From positions 1 through 64,000 of the forward strand of contig JAFWGU010000024.1 in NCBI GenBank assembly GCA_017512285.1: a stretch of 64,000 nt of DNA, given 5' to 3'. This stretch comes from Erysipelotrichaceae bacterium (GTDB lineage Bacteria > Bacillota_I > Bacilli_A > Erysipelotrichales > Erysipelotrichaceae). Both the position numbers and the translations under genes were made by a program. Positions 48,208-56,761 of this stretch are shown here, one piece after another (position 1 is the first letter of the stretch; each line of letters opens with the position of its first letter). The notes beneath the pieces are model-generated. The model saw nothing but the letters and a program-made list of their open reading frames with translations, searched no databases and had not been told where the DNA came from.

Positions 48208-49644
48208 TCATCTTTTCTTTGGAACCTTGATCCCGGAAGAAATGATGGCATTCTGCGGACATACCAGTACACACAGATGACAGCCTACGCACTTCTTGGG
48301 ATCAAGCACCGGTCTGTCCTCAACGATGGAAATGGCCTGGTGACCGCCATCCATGCAGGATATGTAGCATCGCTGACAGCCTACGCACTTATCGCGCAGA
48401 AACTTCGGATAAATGATATAGGAGCGGTCAAGACTGTCCGTCGGAATGATCTTATCCGTCGTGATCTTCTCCATGTCGGTGATGTGGGGGATGTTATTCT
48501 TCTTCAGACACAGGGCAACCCCATCCTTAATGTCATCAATGATCCGGTAACCGTACAGCATTACCGCCGTTGTTACCTGTATGGTATCAGCACCCAGAAC
48601 GATGAATTCCAAAGCATCTCTCCAGGTCTCAATGCCGCCCATGGCACTGATGTGCTTGTCCTGCAGATTTCTGTCCTTTGCCAGTTCGGTTATGAATCTT
48701 AAGGCTATCGGCTTTACGGCCTTGCCTGAGTAACCGCCGATCGAAGCGTATATTACTTCCTCATCCCTGTCTATGGAGACTTCAATGAGGCTCTTGATGG
48801 TATTGATGGCTGCCACGCCATCTGCGCCTCCCCTTATGGCCGCATCAGCACTCTCGGTGATATCGGTGACATTGGGAGTCAGCTTGGCAATGAACGGCAG
48901 ACGGGTGTGCTGCTTTACAATGCGGCAGTAATGCTCGACCAGTTCGGGTATCTGCCCTACGTCGCTGCCGGTCTCCCCTTCCGTCATGTTGGGGCAGGAG
49001 AAGTTAAGTTCCAGAGCATCGGCGCCGCTGTCATTCAGCACGTCAGCCAGATATGCCCATTCCTCGTCATTGCGTCCCATGATGGATACCAGTAAGAACT
49101 TGTCAGGATAGTTATCCTTCAGTCTTCTGAATATCTCCAGGTTTTCAACCAGGGCATGGTCAGAAAGCTGTTCGATGTTCTTGAAGCCGATGATCCTCTG
49201 ATTGTCTCCCTTGATGGCTGAGAAACGCGGAGAAGCCTCATTGATGTCCATCAGGCATATGGTCTTGAAGGCAGCGCCGCCCCAGCCGGCCTCAAAGGCT
49301 CTGGCACACATGTCATAGGTTGAGGAAATGACGGATGAAGACAGCAAGAAAGGATTCTCCAGCGGCAGGCCGCAGAATTCAGATCTGAGACATTCATAGT
49401 CTATCTCATACTTCTTCTCAGGCTTTTTAATGCCTGTGACGATGTCCCTGATGTTTACCTTTACCGGGCACGCGTCACGGCACCTCTCGTCACAGTAATT
49501 ACAGGCAACGTCATCATCCAGATAATTGGCTACGACTTCCTCATTGTCAAAGTAAAGACTTCTTAAGATCCTTGCCGGGTCCATTACCCCACAGGCCCTG
49601 GTGCACTTGGCGTCATTACATAACAGACAGTTGTTGTTAATCAT
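48208..49644 (-). CDS. PreA-like dihydropyrimidine/dihydroorotate dehydrogenase with extra N-terminal Fe-S domain
   Basis: This is a protein of about 478 residues. Residues 1-65 have eight cysteines in CLLCNDAKCTRACG and CNYCDERCRDACPVKVNI, like the Fe-S N-terminus of PreT/GltD proteins. Residues about 75-390 form an FMN barrel with NFSCPNMTEGETGSDVG (catalytic loop) and AAINTIKS. The C-terminal 90 residues hold two [4Fe-4S] ferredoxin motifs (CVGCQRCYISCMDGG and CVGCHLCVLVCPQ). The ATG at 49644 has GAGGG 7 bases upstream. No PreT partner with FAD/NAD domain lies beside it. Reduction of uracil/thymine or a related substrate is likely. Confidence 0.85.
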   Translation of the reverse strand: MINNNCLLCNDAKCTRACGVMDPARILRSLYFDNEEVVANYLDDDVACNYCDERCRDACPVKVNIRDIVTGIKKPEKKYEIDYECLRSEFCGLPLENPFLLSSSVISSTYDMCARAFEAGWGGAAFKTICLMDINEASPRFSAIKGDNQRIIGFKNIEQLSDHALVENLEIFRRLKDNYPDKFLLVSIMGRNDEEWAYLADVLNDSGADALELNFSCPNMTEGETGSDVGQIPELVEHYCRIVKQHTRLPFIAKLTPNVTDITESADAAIRGGADGVAAINTIKSLIEVSIDRDEEVIYASIGGYSGKAVKPIALRFITELAKDRNLQDKHISAMGGIETWRDALEFIVLGADTIQVTTAVMLYGYRIIDDIKDGVALCLKKNNIPHITDMEKITTDKIIPTDSLDRSYIIYPKFLRDKCVGCQRCYISCMDGGHQAISIVEDRPVLDPKKCVGCHLCVLVCPQNAIISSGIKVPKKR

Positions 49645-49661
49645 GGTTTTTCCCTCTGAGA

Positions 49662-49880
49662 TCAATAGATGGTCTTTATTTCTTCCTTTATTCCATATGT
49701 CTCCCTGAACTCCTCCAGATCGGCAGGAGTTCTCAGTAACATTATCTCTTCAAATTTCTCGGTTTCCTTATTGATGAATCCGGCAACTCTTTCGCCGATG
49801 CAGATGCTTGCCCTGATCGCCGGCTTTCTGATCTCCGGATCATATTTCTTTCTTGTCACTTTCCTGAAAAACATGTGCAT
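49662..49880 (-). CDS. Small conserved protein, function unknown
   Basis: This is a protein of about 72 residues with a basic start (FRKVTRKKYDPEIRKPAIRAS), a middle ICIGERVAGFINKE and an acidic helix at the end. It is a recognisable small conserved Bacillota protein, but its role is not known to me. Starts at 49880 and 49874 are both possible; GGAAAAGAG lies just upstream. The start overlaps the stop of the DUF3795-type gene and it ends 17 bases before PreA, so it may be co-transcribed with both. Confidence 0.7.
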   Translation of the reverse strand: MHMFFRKVTRKKYDPEIRKPAIRASICIGERVAGFINKETEKFEEIMLLRTPADLEEFRETYGIKEEIKTIY

Positions 49881-50317
49881 CACTCTTTTCCAGTAACATA
49901 GGCAATCAGCTCGGGATCGCTTCCATTGGCACCATAGCTGCTTACCAGAATGAAACTGCCGTCACTGATCACGCCAAGGAATCTGTCCCCGTATTCCATC
50001 TGCGTTCCCAGATAGACGTTGCGGTCATCCAGAAATTTTGCCGTTTCTCCGTTTGGCAGTTCATATGCCATGTTTACCATGAAACCGGTCAGTTCAAAAA
50101 GAACCGTGGCTTCCGGCAGGCCGTTATTACGCAGAAAAACATTAATCTCTCTTAACAGATCAGCCTTATACCCGCCATAACTTTCCCTGCCGTTTTTCTT
50201 TATGTATTCAGCCGCTGTGCAGATTCCGCCAAAGGGACTGCCGCAGGTTGCCGCACACCCCTTACAGCTGGCTTTGAAGCTGCATCCGCTGCAGTCAGCA
50301 CCGCATAATGTACTCAT
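49880..50317 (-). CDS. DUF3795-like cysteine-rich protein
   Basis: This is a protein of about 145 residues. The N-terminus has a tight cysteine cluster CGADCSGCSFKASCKGCAAT and a later CGSPFGGIC, typical of DUF3795-type proteins, followed by an alpha/beta domain with no further motif. The cysteines probably bind a metal. The ATG at 50317 has AAAGGGG 10 bases upstream and gives the normal family start; the ATG at 50371 is not supported. It is transcribed toward the small protein and PreA genes, divergent from the ABC exporter. Confidence 0.8.
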   Translation of the reverse strand: MSTLCGADCSGCSFKASCKGCAATCGSPFGGICTAAEYIKKNGRESYGGYKADLLREINVFLRNNGLPEATVLFELTGFMVNMAYELPNGETAKFLDDRNVYLGTQMEYGDRFLGVISDGSFILVSSYGANGSDPELIAYVTGKE

Positions 50318-50440
50318 ATTGTTCTTATCCCCTTTGATGAATATTATACAAAATTGTTGCTTAGTTGACATTATTTACAGGCAATATATCTATGACTTTT
50401 CCCATTCTGGTATATTATGTATATACAGGTGGGATAAATC

Positions 50441-52174
50441 ATGAAGATATTATGGAAGCTCAGCAAGGAAGCCATTCGCTACAGGACATTGTACATTCTG
50501 GCCATTCTGGCCACTCTTTCACTTACCGTCGTCAATCTGGCAGCGCCCAGAGTTCTTTCATCGATGACGGCCATCGTCAAGACACAGGTCACTGACGAGG
50601 GACTGGTAAGGATCAGAAATCTGGCTCTCATACTTGTCTTACTATATCTGTTAAGAATCGTATTCCGTTTCATGAGCAGCTATCTGTCCCACAAGGCCGC
50701 CTGGTATCTGGTCGGTGACTTGCGTACCAAGGTATACGACAAGCTGGCTCACATGCATCTGGGTTACTTCCATGACAAGCAGACAGGCGATCTGATGAGC
50801 AGAGTCGTCAACGACACCAGGGACTTTGAATTACTTTATGCACATATGATTCCGGAGACCATTACCAATCTGGTAACCTTTGCCGGAGTGTTAATAACCT
50901 TACTGTCGATAAATCCCAAGCTGGCATTAATAACCTGTGCCCCGATCCCGCTGATCATCTTTGCCAGTTTCACCTTCGGCAGGAAGGTCAGTCCCTTCTT
51001 CCGTATTTCCCAGCAGAAGATGGGGGAACTCAATGGCAAACTGCAGGACAATCTGTCCGGCACTCACGAGATCCAGTCATTCGGGCGTGAGGATTATGAG
51101 GTCGGACGGGTAAATGAAAAGAACTTTGAACATGTAAGAGCCATGTTACAGGCTCTGAAGGTATCAGCCGTATTCCATCCGTCCGTTGAATTCATTTCAT
51201 CGATTGGTACGGTACTGGTCGTAGGCTTCGGCGGCTATCTGGCTTATGCGGAGGGATTACAGGTGGAAGACATCGTTGCCTTCCTGTTATATCTGAGTCT
51301 CTTCTATCAGCCGGTTACCGGACTGGCCAATCTGGTTGAAAACATGCAGCAGTCTTTAGCCGGGGCGGAAAGAGTAATAACCATTCTGGATGCGCCAAGT
51401 GAAATAGTCGACAAACCGGGCTCCATGGACTTACAGAATGTTAAGGGAGAAATAACCTTTGATCATGTAAGCTTCTCCTACATTGACGGCATACCGGTAC
51501 TGAACGACGTCTCATTCACCTGCAAGCCGGGAGAGATGCTGGCGCTGGTTGGACCTACCGGCGTAGGCAAGACGACCATTACGGAACTGCTGTCAAGATT
51601 CTATGAACCTGATTCAGGACGGATACTTATCGACGGTCAGGACATTCAGAACATAACGCTGAAAAGTCTGAGACAGAACATCTCAACGGTTCTGCAGGAT
51701 ACCTTCCTGTTCAACGGTACCATAGCCGAGAACATCAGCTATGCCCGACCTGATGCCTCAATGGAGGAAATAAGGCAGGCGGCTAAGGCTGCCAACATCG
51801 ATCAGGAGATCGAGGCAATGCCTCAGGGCTACGATACCGTTACCGGTGAAAGAGGCGTAAAGCTCTCCGGCGGTCAGAAACAGCGCATAGCCATTGCCAG
51901 GGCGATCATACGCCGCTCACCGATCATCGTGCTCGATGAGGCAACGGCAGCCGTAGACGTTGAAACGGAAAAACAGATCAGAAATGCCATCAACTCCCTG
52001 GCCGGCAAGAGAACGATCGTTGCCATTGCCCACCGGTTAAGTACCATCAGATCTGCCGAACAGATCCTGGTTATTGAGGAAGGCACCGTGGTTGAAAGAG
52101 GCACTCATGAGGAACTCGTCAGGCTGAATGGCCAGTACGCCCACATGAATGCCGTACAGAAGGAAAACGAATAA
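50441..52174 (+). CDS. ABC exporter (half-transporter, MsbA/BmrA type)
   Basis: This 577-residue protein has six membrane helices in residues about 15-300 and a nucleotide-binding domain from about 335. The latter has Walker A LVGPTGVGKTTITELL near 368, Q-loop LQDTFLFNG, signature KLSGGQKQRIAIARAI near 475, Walker B PIIVLDEATAAVDVETE and the H-loop AHRLSTIRSA. It works as a homodimer or with a partner not seen here, and exports drugs or lipids. AGGTGGG precedes the ATG. TTGACA at 50365-50370 and an extended -10 TGGTATATT (50408-50416) lie upstream. It ends at a strong terminator. Confidence 0.93.
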   Translation: MKILWKLSKEAIRYRTLYILAILATLSLTVVNLAAPRVLSSMTAIVKTQVTDEGLVRIRNLALILVLLYLLRIVFRFMSSYLSHKAAWYLVGDLRTKVYDKLAHMHLGYFHDKQTGDLMSRVVNDTRDFELLYAHMIPETITNLVTFAGVLITLLSINPKLALITCAPIPLIIFASFTFGRKVSPFFRISQQKMGELNGKLQDNLSGTHEIQSFGREDYEVGRVNEKNFEHVRAMLQALKVSAVFHPSVEFISSIGTVLVVGFGGYLAYAEGLQVEDIVAFLLYLSLFYQPVTGLANLVENMQQSLAGAERVITILDAPSEIVDKPGSMDLQNVKGEITFDHVSFSYIDGIPVLNDVSFTCKPGEMLALVGPTGVGKTTITELLSRFYEPDSGRILIDGQDIQNITLKSLRQNISTVLQDTFLFNGTIAENISYARPDASMEEIRQAAKAANIDQEIEAMPQGYDTVTGERGVKLSGGQKQRIAIARAIIRRSPIIVLDEATAAVDVETEKQIRNAINSLAGKRTIVAIAHRLSTIRSAEQILVIEEGTVVERGTHEELVRLNGQYAHMNAVQKENE

Positions 52175-52196
52175 AGGCACTGTTCAGTGCCTTTTC
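52174..52196 (+). terminator. Rho-independent terminator
   Basis: AAAGGCACT, loop GTTC, AGTGCCTTT, then TC. It lies between converging genes, so it may also serve the minus strand. Confidence 0.75.
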
Positions 52197-52197
52197 A

Positions 52198-52890
52198 TTA
52201 CATCATTTCATTTACTGTTTCCAGGATCCTTCCGGTTTTGTCTGCATCCAGCATTACCGGAATTCTTTCTTTGTCTTCGATTACCGTTACCATTTCCCTG
52301 TTCATCGCTTCATCCTGCAGGAAGTCAAATCCCTGCCCGATGATCTCATCACTGACATTCCCGGTCAGAAGTTTACAGTACACAGCCGCGATCAGGAAGT
52401 CACCGTATGGACCGGCATGCTCCCCATCCCGGAAGTACAGTTCAATGTCCAGGTACTTCTGCTGGACTTTCTGCCATATTCTGCCTACCGGTGCCAGCAA
52501 GGCATCATGTTTCTTAGCCAGTTCAGTACAGGTATCGATCATCTTCTGCTGATTTTCCGGGAATCTCTTTTCAGCCCAGGTCATGTAAACGACCGGCATG
52601 ACTCCATACTTTTTACATAACTCAATCAGCATGCCGCCGTATTCCATGGTTGATTCCTTTTCCGGATACGGATGAGCAGCCTGCTGGAGTACGCAGTAAT
52701 CATAACCCCCATACATCAGGTTGAATCTTACCGCAAAGTATTCCTTACGATGCCACTGATAGTCCCTGCCGCCATATGCCAGCATTACCACTTCCGGCTT
52801 TTCTCCCGTAGTCTTCTCCACGAATCCGGCAAACAGCTCAGGCATGTCATTGAAGAAGGTATGACTGTTACCGACGAATAGTACTTTCAT
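52198..52890 (-). CDS. SGNH/GDSL-fold hydrolase (DUF4886-like)
   Basis: This 230-residue cytosolic protein has block I LFVGNSHTFFNDMP with the nucleophile serine near residue 9, block III-like YCVLQQAAHPY and block V FRDGEHAGPYGDFLIA with the Asp-x-x-His pair near 155. This is the pattern of SGNH esterases of the DUF4886 group. The ester or acetyl substrate is unknown. GAGGG precedes the ATG. It is a single gene, divergent from the VanX-like gene. Confidence 0.85.
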   Translation of the reverse strand: MKVLFVGNSHTFFNDMPELFAGFVEKTTGEKPEVVMLAYGGRDYQWHRKEYFAVRFNLMYGGYDYCVLQQAAHPYPEKESTMEYGGMLIELCKKYGVMPVVYMTWAEKRFPENQQKMIDTCTELAKKHDALLAPVGRIWQKVQQKYLDIELYFRDGEHAGPYGDFLIAAVYCKLLTGNVSDEIIGQGFDFLQDEAMNREMVTVIEDKERIPVMLDADKTGRILETVNEMM

Positions 52891-52987
52891 GATGATCCCT
52901 CATTTCCTATTACCATCTTACCACATGGCAGATAATCTATGGCGCAGGAGACCCGCAATTTAGTATAATGAAGAAAAGGTAAGAAGC

Positions 52988-53638
52988 ATGAATAAAACAG
53001 ATACGATTTACGATTCATCAGGATTTGTCTTACTGGCTGAATACGTTCCCCACGTCATTCAGGAGATCCGCTATCACTCAACCTACAACTTCATCGGTGA
53101 GCGCATAGACGGCTATGAGGAACCGATCGCCATTCTGACTCTGGAAGCTGCCAGAGCTCTCAAGGCCGCCAGCAATGAACTCTTCGCCCTTGGCTATCAG
53201 CTCAAGGTCTTTGACGCCTACCGCCCGGCCAGAGCCGTAAGACACTTCATTCTCTGGAGCATTGAGGATCAGGACATGCGCATGAAGCGTTTCTTCTATC
53301 CTGATCTGGACAAGCAGGAACTTTTCTCCAGAGGCTACATCGCCAGACAATCCTCACACAGCCGCGGCAGTGCCATTGACCTGACCCTGCTGGACATGAA
53401 TACCGGCAAGGAAGTCGACATGGGTTCACCATTTGACTTCTTCAGTGAACTGTCCCATCCGGACTGTCAGAGCATCACCCGGCAGCAGTATGACAACAGA
53501 ATGTTATTGAGGGACACGATGGTGAGAAACGGCTTTGAGCCGTATGAGTGCGAGTGGTGGCATTTCGTCTTAGCCGATGAACCGTATCCGGATACCTACT
53601 TCGACTTTCCCAATAACAGTAAATCATTAAGAAAATGA
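52988..53638 (+). CDS. D-Ala-D-Ala dipeptidase (VanX/DdpX family, peptidase M15D)
   Basis: This 216-residue zinc dipeptidase has the metal site SSHSRGSAIDLTL at about residues 121-133 (His and Asp), the catalytic Glu and third ligand in EWWHF near 191 and VFDAYRPARAV in the substrate region (Arg). This is the normal VanX/DdpX set. It cleaves D-alanyl-D-alanine, probably for cell-wall turnover or nutrition. There is no signal peptide, so it acts in the cytosol. No vanH or vanA/B ligase gene is near, so this is not a resistance cluster. Confidence 0.9.
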   Translation: MNKTDTIYDSSGFVLLAEYVPHVIQEIRYHSTYNFIGERIDGYEEPIAILTLEAARALKAASNELFALGYQLKVFDAYRPARAVRHFILWSIEDQDMRMKRFFYPDLDKQELFSRGYIARQSSHSRGSAIDLTLLDMNTGKEVDMGSPFDFFSELSHPDCQSITRQQYDNRMLLRDTMVRNGFEPYECEWWHFVLADEPYPDTYFDFPNNSKSLRK

Positions 53639-53668
53639 AAAAGGATCACCGACGTGATCCTTTGTTTT
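53638..53668. terminator. Bidirectional terminator
   Basis: AAAGGATCAC (53640-53649), loop CGAC and GTGATCCTTT (53654-53663) lie between converging genes. Confidence 0.8.
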
Positions 53669-53670
53669 CT

Positions 53671-54336
53671 TTACTGACCTGTTGAGTCATGGTATCTCTT
53701 CATGATTGTATACAGCTGATTTGTCATGGCATCCAGAAGGTCTTCATAGGATTTGCTGACCAGCCACTGACCATTCTCATTGAAGACCCTGACAGGATAA
53801 TTACCGGAATCATAAGTCTTTCCGGCTCTTCTGCACGCCGTCATGGATTCTTCATAGACCTGCTGATCAGCCCTGGCCAGGTATTCATTAATAAGTTCTG
53901 AGTCTTCCTTGTTCAATGTACCCCAAATGTAACCATAGATTATTTCTGAAACGAACTCCTCACTGTAGCCATCATTTCTCATCAGTCTCTGCACTTCAGT
54001 TCGCTTCTGTAAGCTTGCCTCCTGACTGTTAAGATATAATTCCATGTATCTGCCAATGTCGTAGCCGCTGAAGCGTACGACAACATCCTTGACGTTTTCC
54101 CTGTCGGTATCACTTTCAGCGATGATCTCGTAGGAAACCTTGTACAGCATCCTGTTGATCACTTCAAGTCTTTCATCGCTGAGCTGTAATACTGCAGAAA
54201 GAGAAGACGGATCTTCCTTTATGCCGTCAAGAAATTCCATGGCTGCATCGGTTGCCGTCTTGGGTTCTTCTGATGAACAGCCGACAAGATTCATGACAAT
54301 CAGAACAGCCAGTAACAGAACTGCCGTTCTCTTCAT
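53671..54336 (-). CDS. Predicted lipoprotein, partner of the desulfurase-like gene
   Basis: This 221-residue lipoprotein has a signal MKRTAVLLLAVLIVMNLVGC with the lipidated cysteine at 20. The mature part is mostly helical (SEEPKTATDAAMEFLDGI, later TACRRAGKTYD). Residues about 35-160 look like DUF5105/DUF4352-type surface proteins of Bacillota, but this is a loose match. AGGTGG lies 7 bases before the ATG and the start lies 12 bases after the lipoprotein-type class V aminotransferase gene, so the two are surely one operon. Confidence 0.78.
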   Translation of the reverse strand: MKRTAVLLLAVLIVMNLVGCSSEEPKTATDAAMEFLDGIKEDPSSLSAVLQLSDERLEVINRMLYKVSYEIIAESDTDRENVKDVVVRFSGYDIGRYMELYLNSQEASLQKRTEVQRLMRNDGYSEEFVSEIIYGYIWGTLNKEDSELINEYLARADQQVYEESMTACRRAGKTYDSGNYPVRVFNENGQWLVSKSYEDLLDAMTNQLYTIMKRYHDSTGQ

Positions 54337-54348
54337 TCAGACCACCTG

Positions 54349-55833
54349 TTAATATTCAGGGACGGCTTCCGGATCAGACATCAGAAGTGAATTGTTCTTG
54401 GTTGCCTCAACCGTCTTGGCCAGGATCTCAATGAACTTGTCCACTTCTTCTTCGGTATTGTAGATGCCGAAGCTGACACGGATCATGCCAGGAGTATTCT
54501 TGTCAATGCAGTTTTCAAATGCGGCAGCTTCCTCATCGGAAATGCCCATCATTCTCCAGACGTACGGATGTGCGCAGAAGGCACCGCGGCGGGTAGCCAC
54601 ACCTGTGTTTTCACCCAGTTCTCTGGCCAGGATGTATGAGTTGATGTCAGCGAAGTTGAATGTTACGACACCGACTCTGTCTTCAGTATGCTCATAGTCA
54701 CCGTAGATGATGATGTTGTCAATTGTCTTGAGTCCGTCGATCATTCTGCGGATGAGTTTCTGTTCATGTTCGGAAATGGCATCGAAGCCGACTTCTTCCA
54801 GAATATCGATGGCCTTGGCCATGCCTACTACACCGGCATAGTTCGGTGAACCTGCCTCGTAGACTTCCGGAGCGTTCTTGTACTTGACTTCAGAGTCTCT
54901 GACGATCTTGACGATGCCGCCGCCATAGAATTCAGGCATGTGGGCGCTTAAGTCTTCCCATGGTCCGATTACGGCGCCGCCGCCATAAGGTGAATACATC
55001 TTATGAGCTGAGAATACCAGGAAGTCGATCGTTTCTTCAGGTGTCTCACCCTTCATTGAGAACTTGCGGTGAGCAACGATCTGAGCTCCGTCAACGATGA
55101 TCTTGGCGCCATGGGCATGAGCCATCCTGGCGATCCTGTGAACATCGGTAACATAACCGGTTACGTTTGAAGCGGCTGTTACGGAAACGTACTTGACCTT
55201 GCCTTCGTTTTCTGTCAGCAGTCTTTCGATGTCATCGTAAATGATTCTGCCCTGCTCATCTACTTCAGCGTAGATGACCTTGCAGCGCTCACGCCATGAC
55301 AGGTCATTGGCATGATGTTCCATTCTGGTGCACAGGATCAGGTCGTCTTCACTTTCAACCAGAGCGCTGGCCAGCTTGTTGAGGCCGTCAGTCGTGCTGT
55401 TGGCATAGAATACGGTATGGTAATCAGGATCGGCTCCAACGAAATTCAGAACCTTGTCACGTACTTCATTGTATATGTCGGTTGAATGGTTGGACTTCTG
55501 AGAGAAGCCACGGCCAATTGAACCGTACATCTTCATTTCATTGTCGACATATTCCATTACAGGCACCAGCGGCGGTGTGGTTGCGGCATTGTCAAAGTTG
55601 ATAAGCGGCTGAGTAGTGCCGTCACTGAGCTGTACCGGTTCGTCAACACCGACTACGTACTGTCTGATGTTATCAATGGTATAAACTATCTTTTCAGGTT
55701 CCTTGTCACCCTCATCTTCTGATGGTGTTGGCTCCGGCTTGTCAGGATCAACAGGCTTCTGACATCCGGTGACCAGAGACAGGAACATGAATACTGCCAG
55801 TAAGGTGCATAATAACTTGCTTGTTCTCTTCAT
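54349..55833 (-). CDS. Cysteine-desulfurase-like class V aminotransferase with lipoprotein signal
   Basis: This 494-residue protein begins with a full lipoprotein signal (basic start, LLCTLLAVFMFLSLVTGC with the lipidated cysteine at 24) and a Pro/Glu/Asp-rich linker (about 25-50), then a complete SufS/CsdA-type fold. The fold has INFDNAATTPPLV, NSTTDGLNKLA (PLP phosphate), MEHHAND, VDGAQIVAHR, the PLP-lysine motif FSAHKMYSPYG near 280 and ATRRGAFCAHPY with the desulfurase-type catalytic cysteine near 420. All key residues are present. The enzyme would sit outside the membrane, which is very unusual for a PLP enzyme. GAGG precedes the ATG. Confidence 0.88.
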   Translation of the reverse strand: MKRTSKLLCTLLAVFMFLSLVTGCQKPVDPDKPEPTPSEDEGDKEPEKIVYTIDNIRQYVVGVDEPVQLSDGTTQPLINFDNAATTPPLVPVMEYVDNEMKMYGSIGRGFSQKSNHSTDIYNEVRDKVLNFVGADPDYHTVFYANSTTDGLNKLASALVESEDDLILCTRMEHHANDLSWRERCKVIYAEVDEQGRIIYDDIERLLTENEGKVKYVSVTAASNVTGYVTDVHRIARMAHAHGAKIIVDGAQIVAHRKFSMKGETPEETIDFLVFSAHKMYSPYGGGAVIGPWEDLSAHMPEFYGGGIVKIVRDSEVKYKNAPEVYEAGSPNYAGVVGMAKAIDILEEVGFDAISEHEQKLIRRMIDGLKTIDNIIIYGDYEHTEDRVGVVTFNFADINSYILARELGENTGVATRRGAFCAHPYVWRMMGISDEEAAAFENCIDKNTPGMIRVSFGIYNTEEEVDKFIEILAKTVEATKNNSLLMSDPEAVPEY

Positions 55834-55936
55834 CGTTTCGTACCTCTATGAGAATTATTGCTGGAAACTAAATATTTCCCCTAAAATTTATTTTATCATA
55901 ATGAATGTTTTCATTTGAATATGTTTCAGATGAAAA

Positions 55937-56761
55937 TCACTTCATGCCGTTCTTGAACATGGTCATCATCTCATTGGTGAGACTGTGATTTGTTGGCTGA
56001 AGGACGATGTCTTCCCTTCTGACCCATTCGGCATACTTCAGTTCGGAAGGATCCATCTTAATGGTGTCATCCCCCTCAACGTCGCAATAGTAGCCGATCA
56101 GAATGTCCTGGGCAATGCCCCAGGGCTGAGACTTGTAGTAGGTAATGTTAGTAACCTGCAGTCCTGTTTCCTCCATTACCTCTCTTCTGACGGTTTCTTC
56201 CATGGTTTCTCCGATCTCCGTGAACCCGGCTACCAGGGCATTATGCCCATAGCCATGAGCATACTTTGTCAGTAACAGCCTGTCCCCATTTCTGACTCCG
56301 ACGATCACGGCCGGATTGATCCTGGGGTAGATCACGTTGCCGCACTCAGGACATCTTAATGCCCTTTCCTTAAGATCGTATTCCGTTTTGTGACCGCAGC
56401 GTCCGCAATACCTGTTATCACCGTACCAGCATTCCAGGTGGTAGGCTGTAAACACAGCCAGTACCTTGTAGTTGTCCGCAACGTTTTCTCTGAGAAAACC
56501 GTTTATCTTCTGAAACTGATATCCTTCAGGGCAATCCTCACTGTCACACATGAAGTAATCATCTTCGTCAATGGAAAACAGATACTGAAATTCACAGCCT
56601 TGCGGATATTCCCTTACCTTCGGAAACCTGATGTCCTTTTCTGCCGTATTCAGCACGCAAAGAACAGCCCCATCCCTGACGCTCAGTACAACGCTGTCAA
56701 GGGAAGGCTGTCTGTTTTCATAATGGTTATTGAATACATGAGGAGCTATGTCCTGAATCAT
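55937..56761 (-). CDS. nudC: NAD(+)/NADH diphosphatase NudC (Nudix)
   Basis: This 274-residue protein hydrolyses NAD(H) to NMN(H) and AMP and can remove NAD caps from RNA in the family. Domains in order are an N-terminal NudC domain (1-115), a zinc ribbon (CGRCGHKT near 123, CPECG near 139) and a Nudix domain with FTEIGETMEETVRREVMEET near 177. The NADH signature is SQPWGIAQDILI rather than the usual SQPWPFPxSLM, so specificity may differ. It overlaps the esterase gene upstream by four bases. Confidence 0.9.
   Translation of the reverse strand: MIQDIAPHVFNNHYENRQPSLDSVVLSVRDGAVLCVLNTAEKDIRFPKVREYPQGCEFQYLFSIDEDDYFMCDSEDCPEGYQFQKINGFLRENVADNYKVLAVFTAYHLECWYGDNRYCGRCGHKTEYDLKERALRCPECGNVIYPRINPAVIVGVRNGDRLLLTKYAHGYGHNALVAGFTEIGETMEETVRREVMEETGLQVTNITYYKSQPWGIAQDILIGYYCDVEGDDTIKMDPSELKYAEWVRREDIVLQPTNHSLTNEMMTMFKNGMK

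Noticed and set aside
52988-53638. Vancomycin-resistance cluster
   Set aside because: A VanX-like dipeptidase and, far away, a VanZ-like fusion are present, but there is no vanH, vanA/B-type ligase or VanRS pair; the genes are scattered and probably serve cell-wall turnover.
53671-55833. Normal suf/isc iron-sulfur operon
   Set aside because: There is no sufC, sufB, sufD, sufU or iscU gene near the desulfurase-like gene, and its lipoprotein signal argues against a cytosolic Fe-S role.
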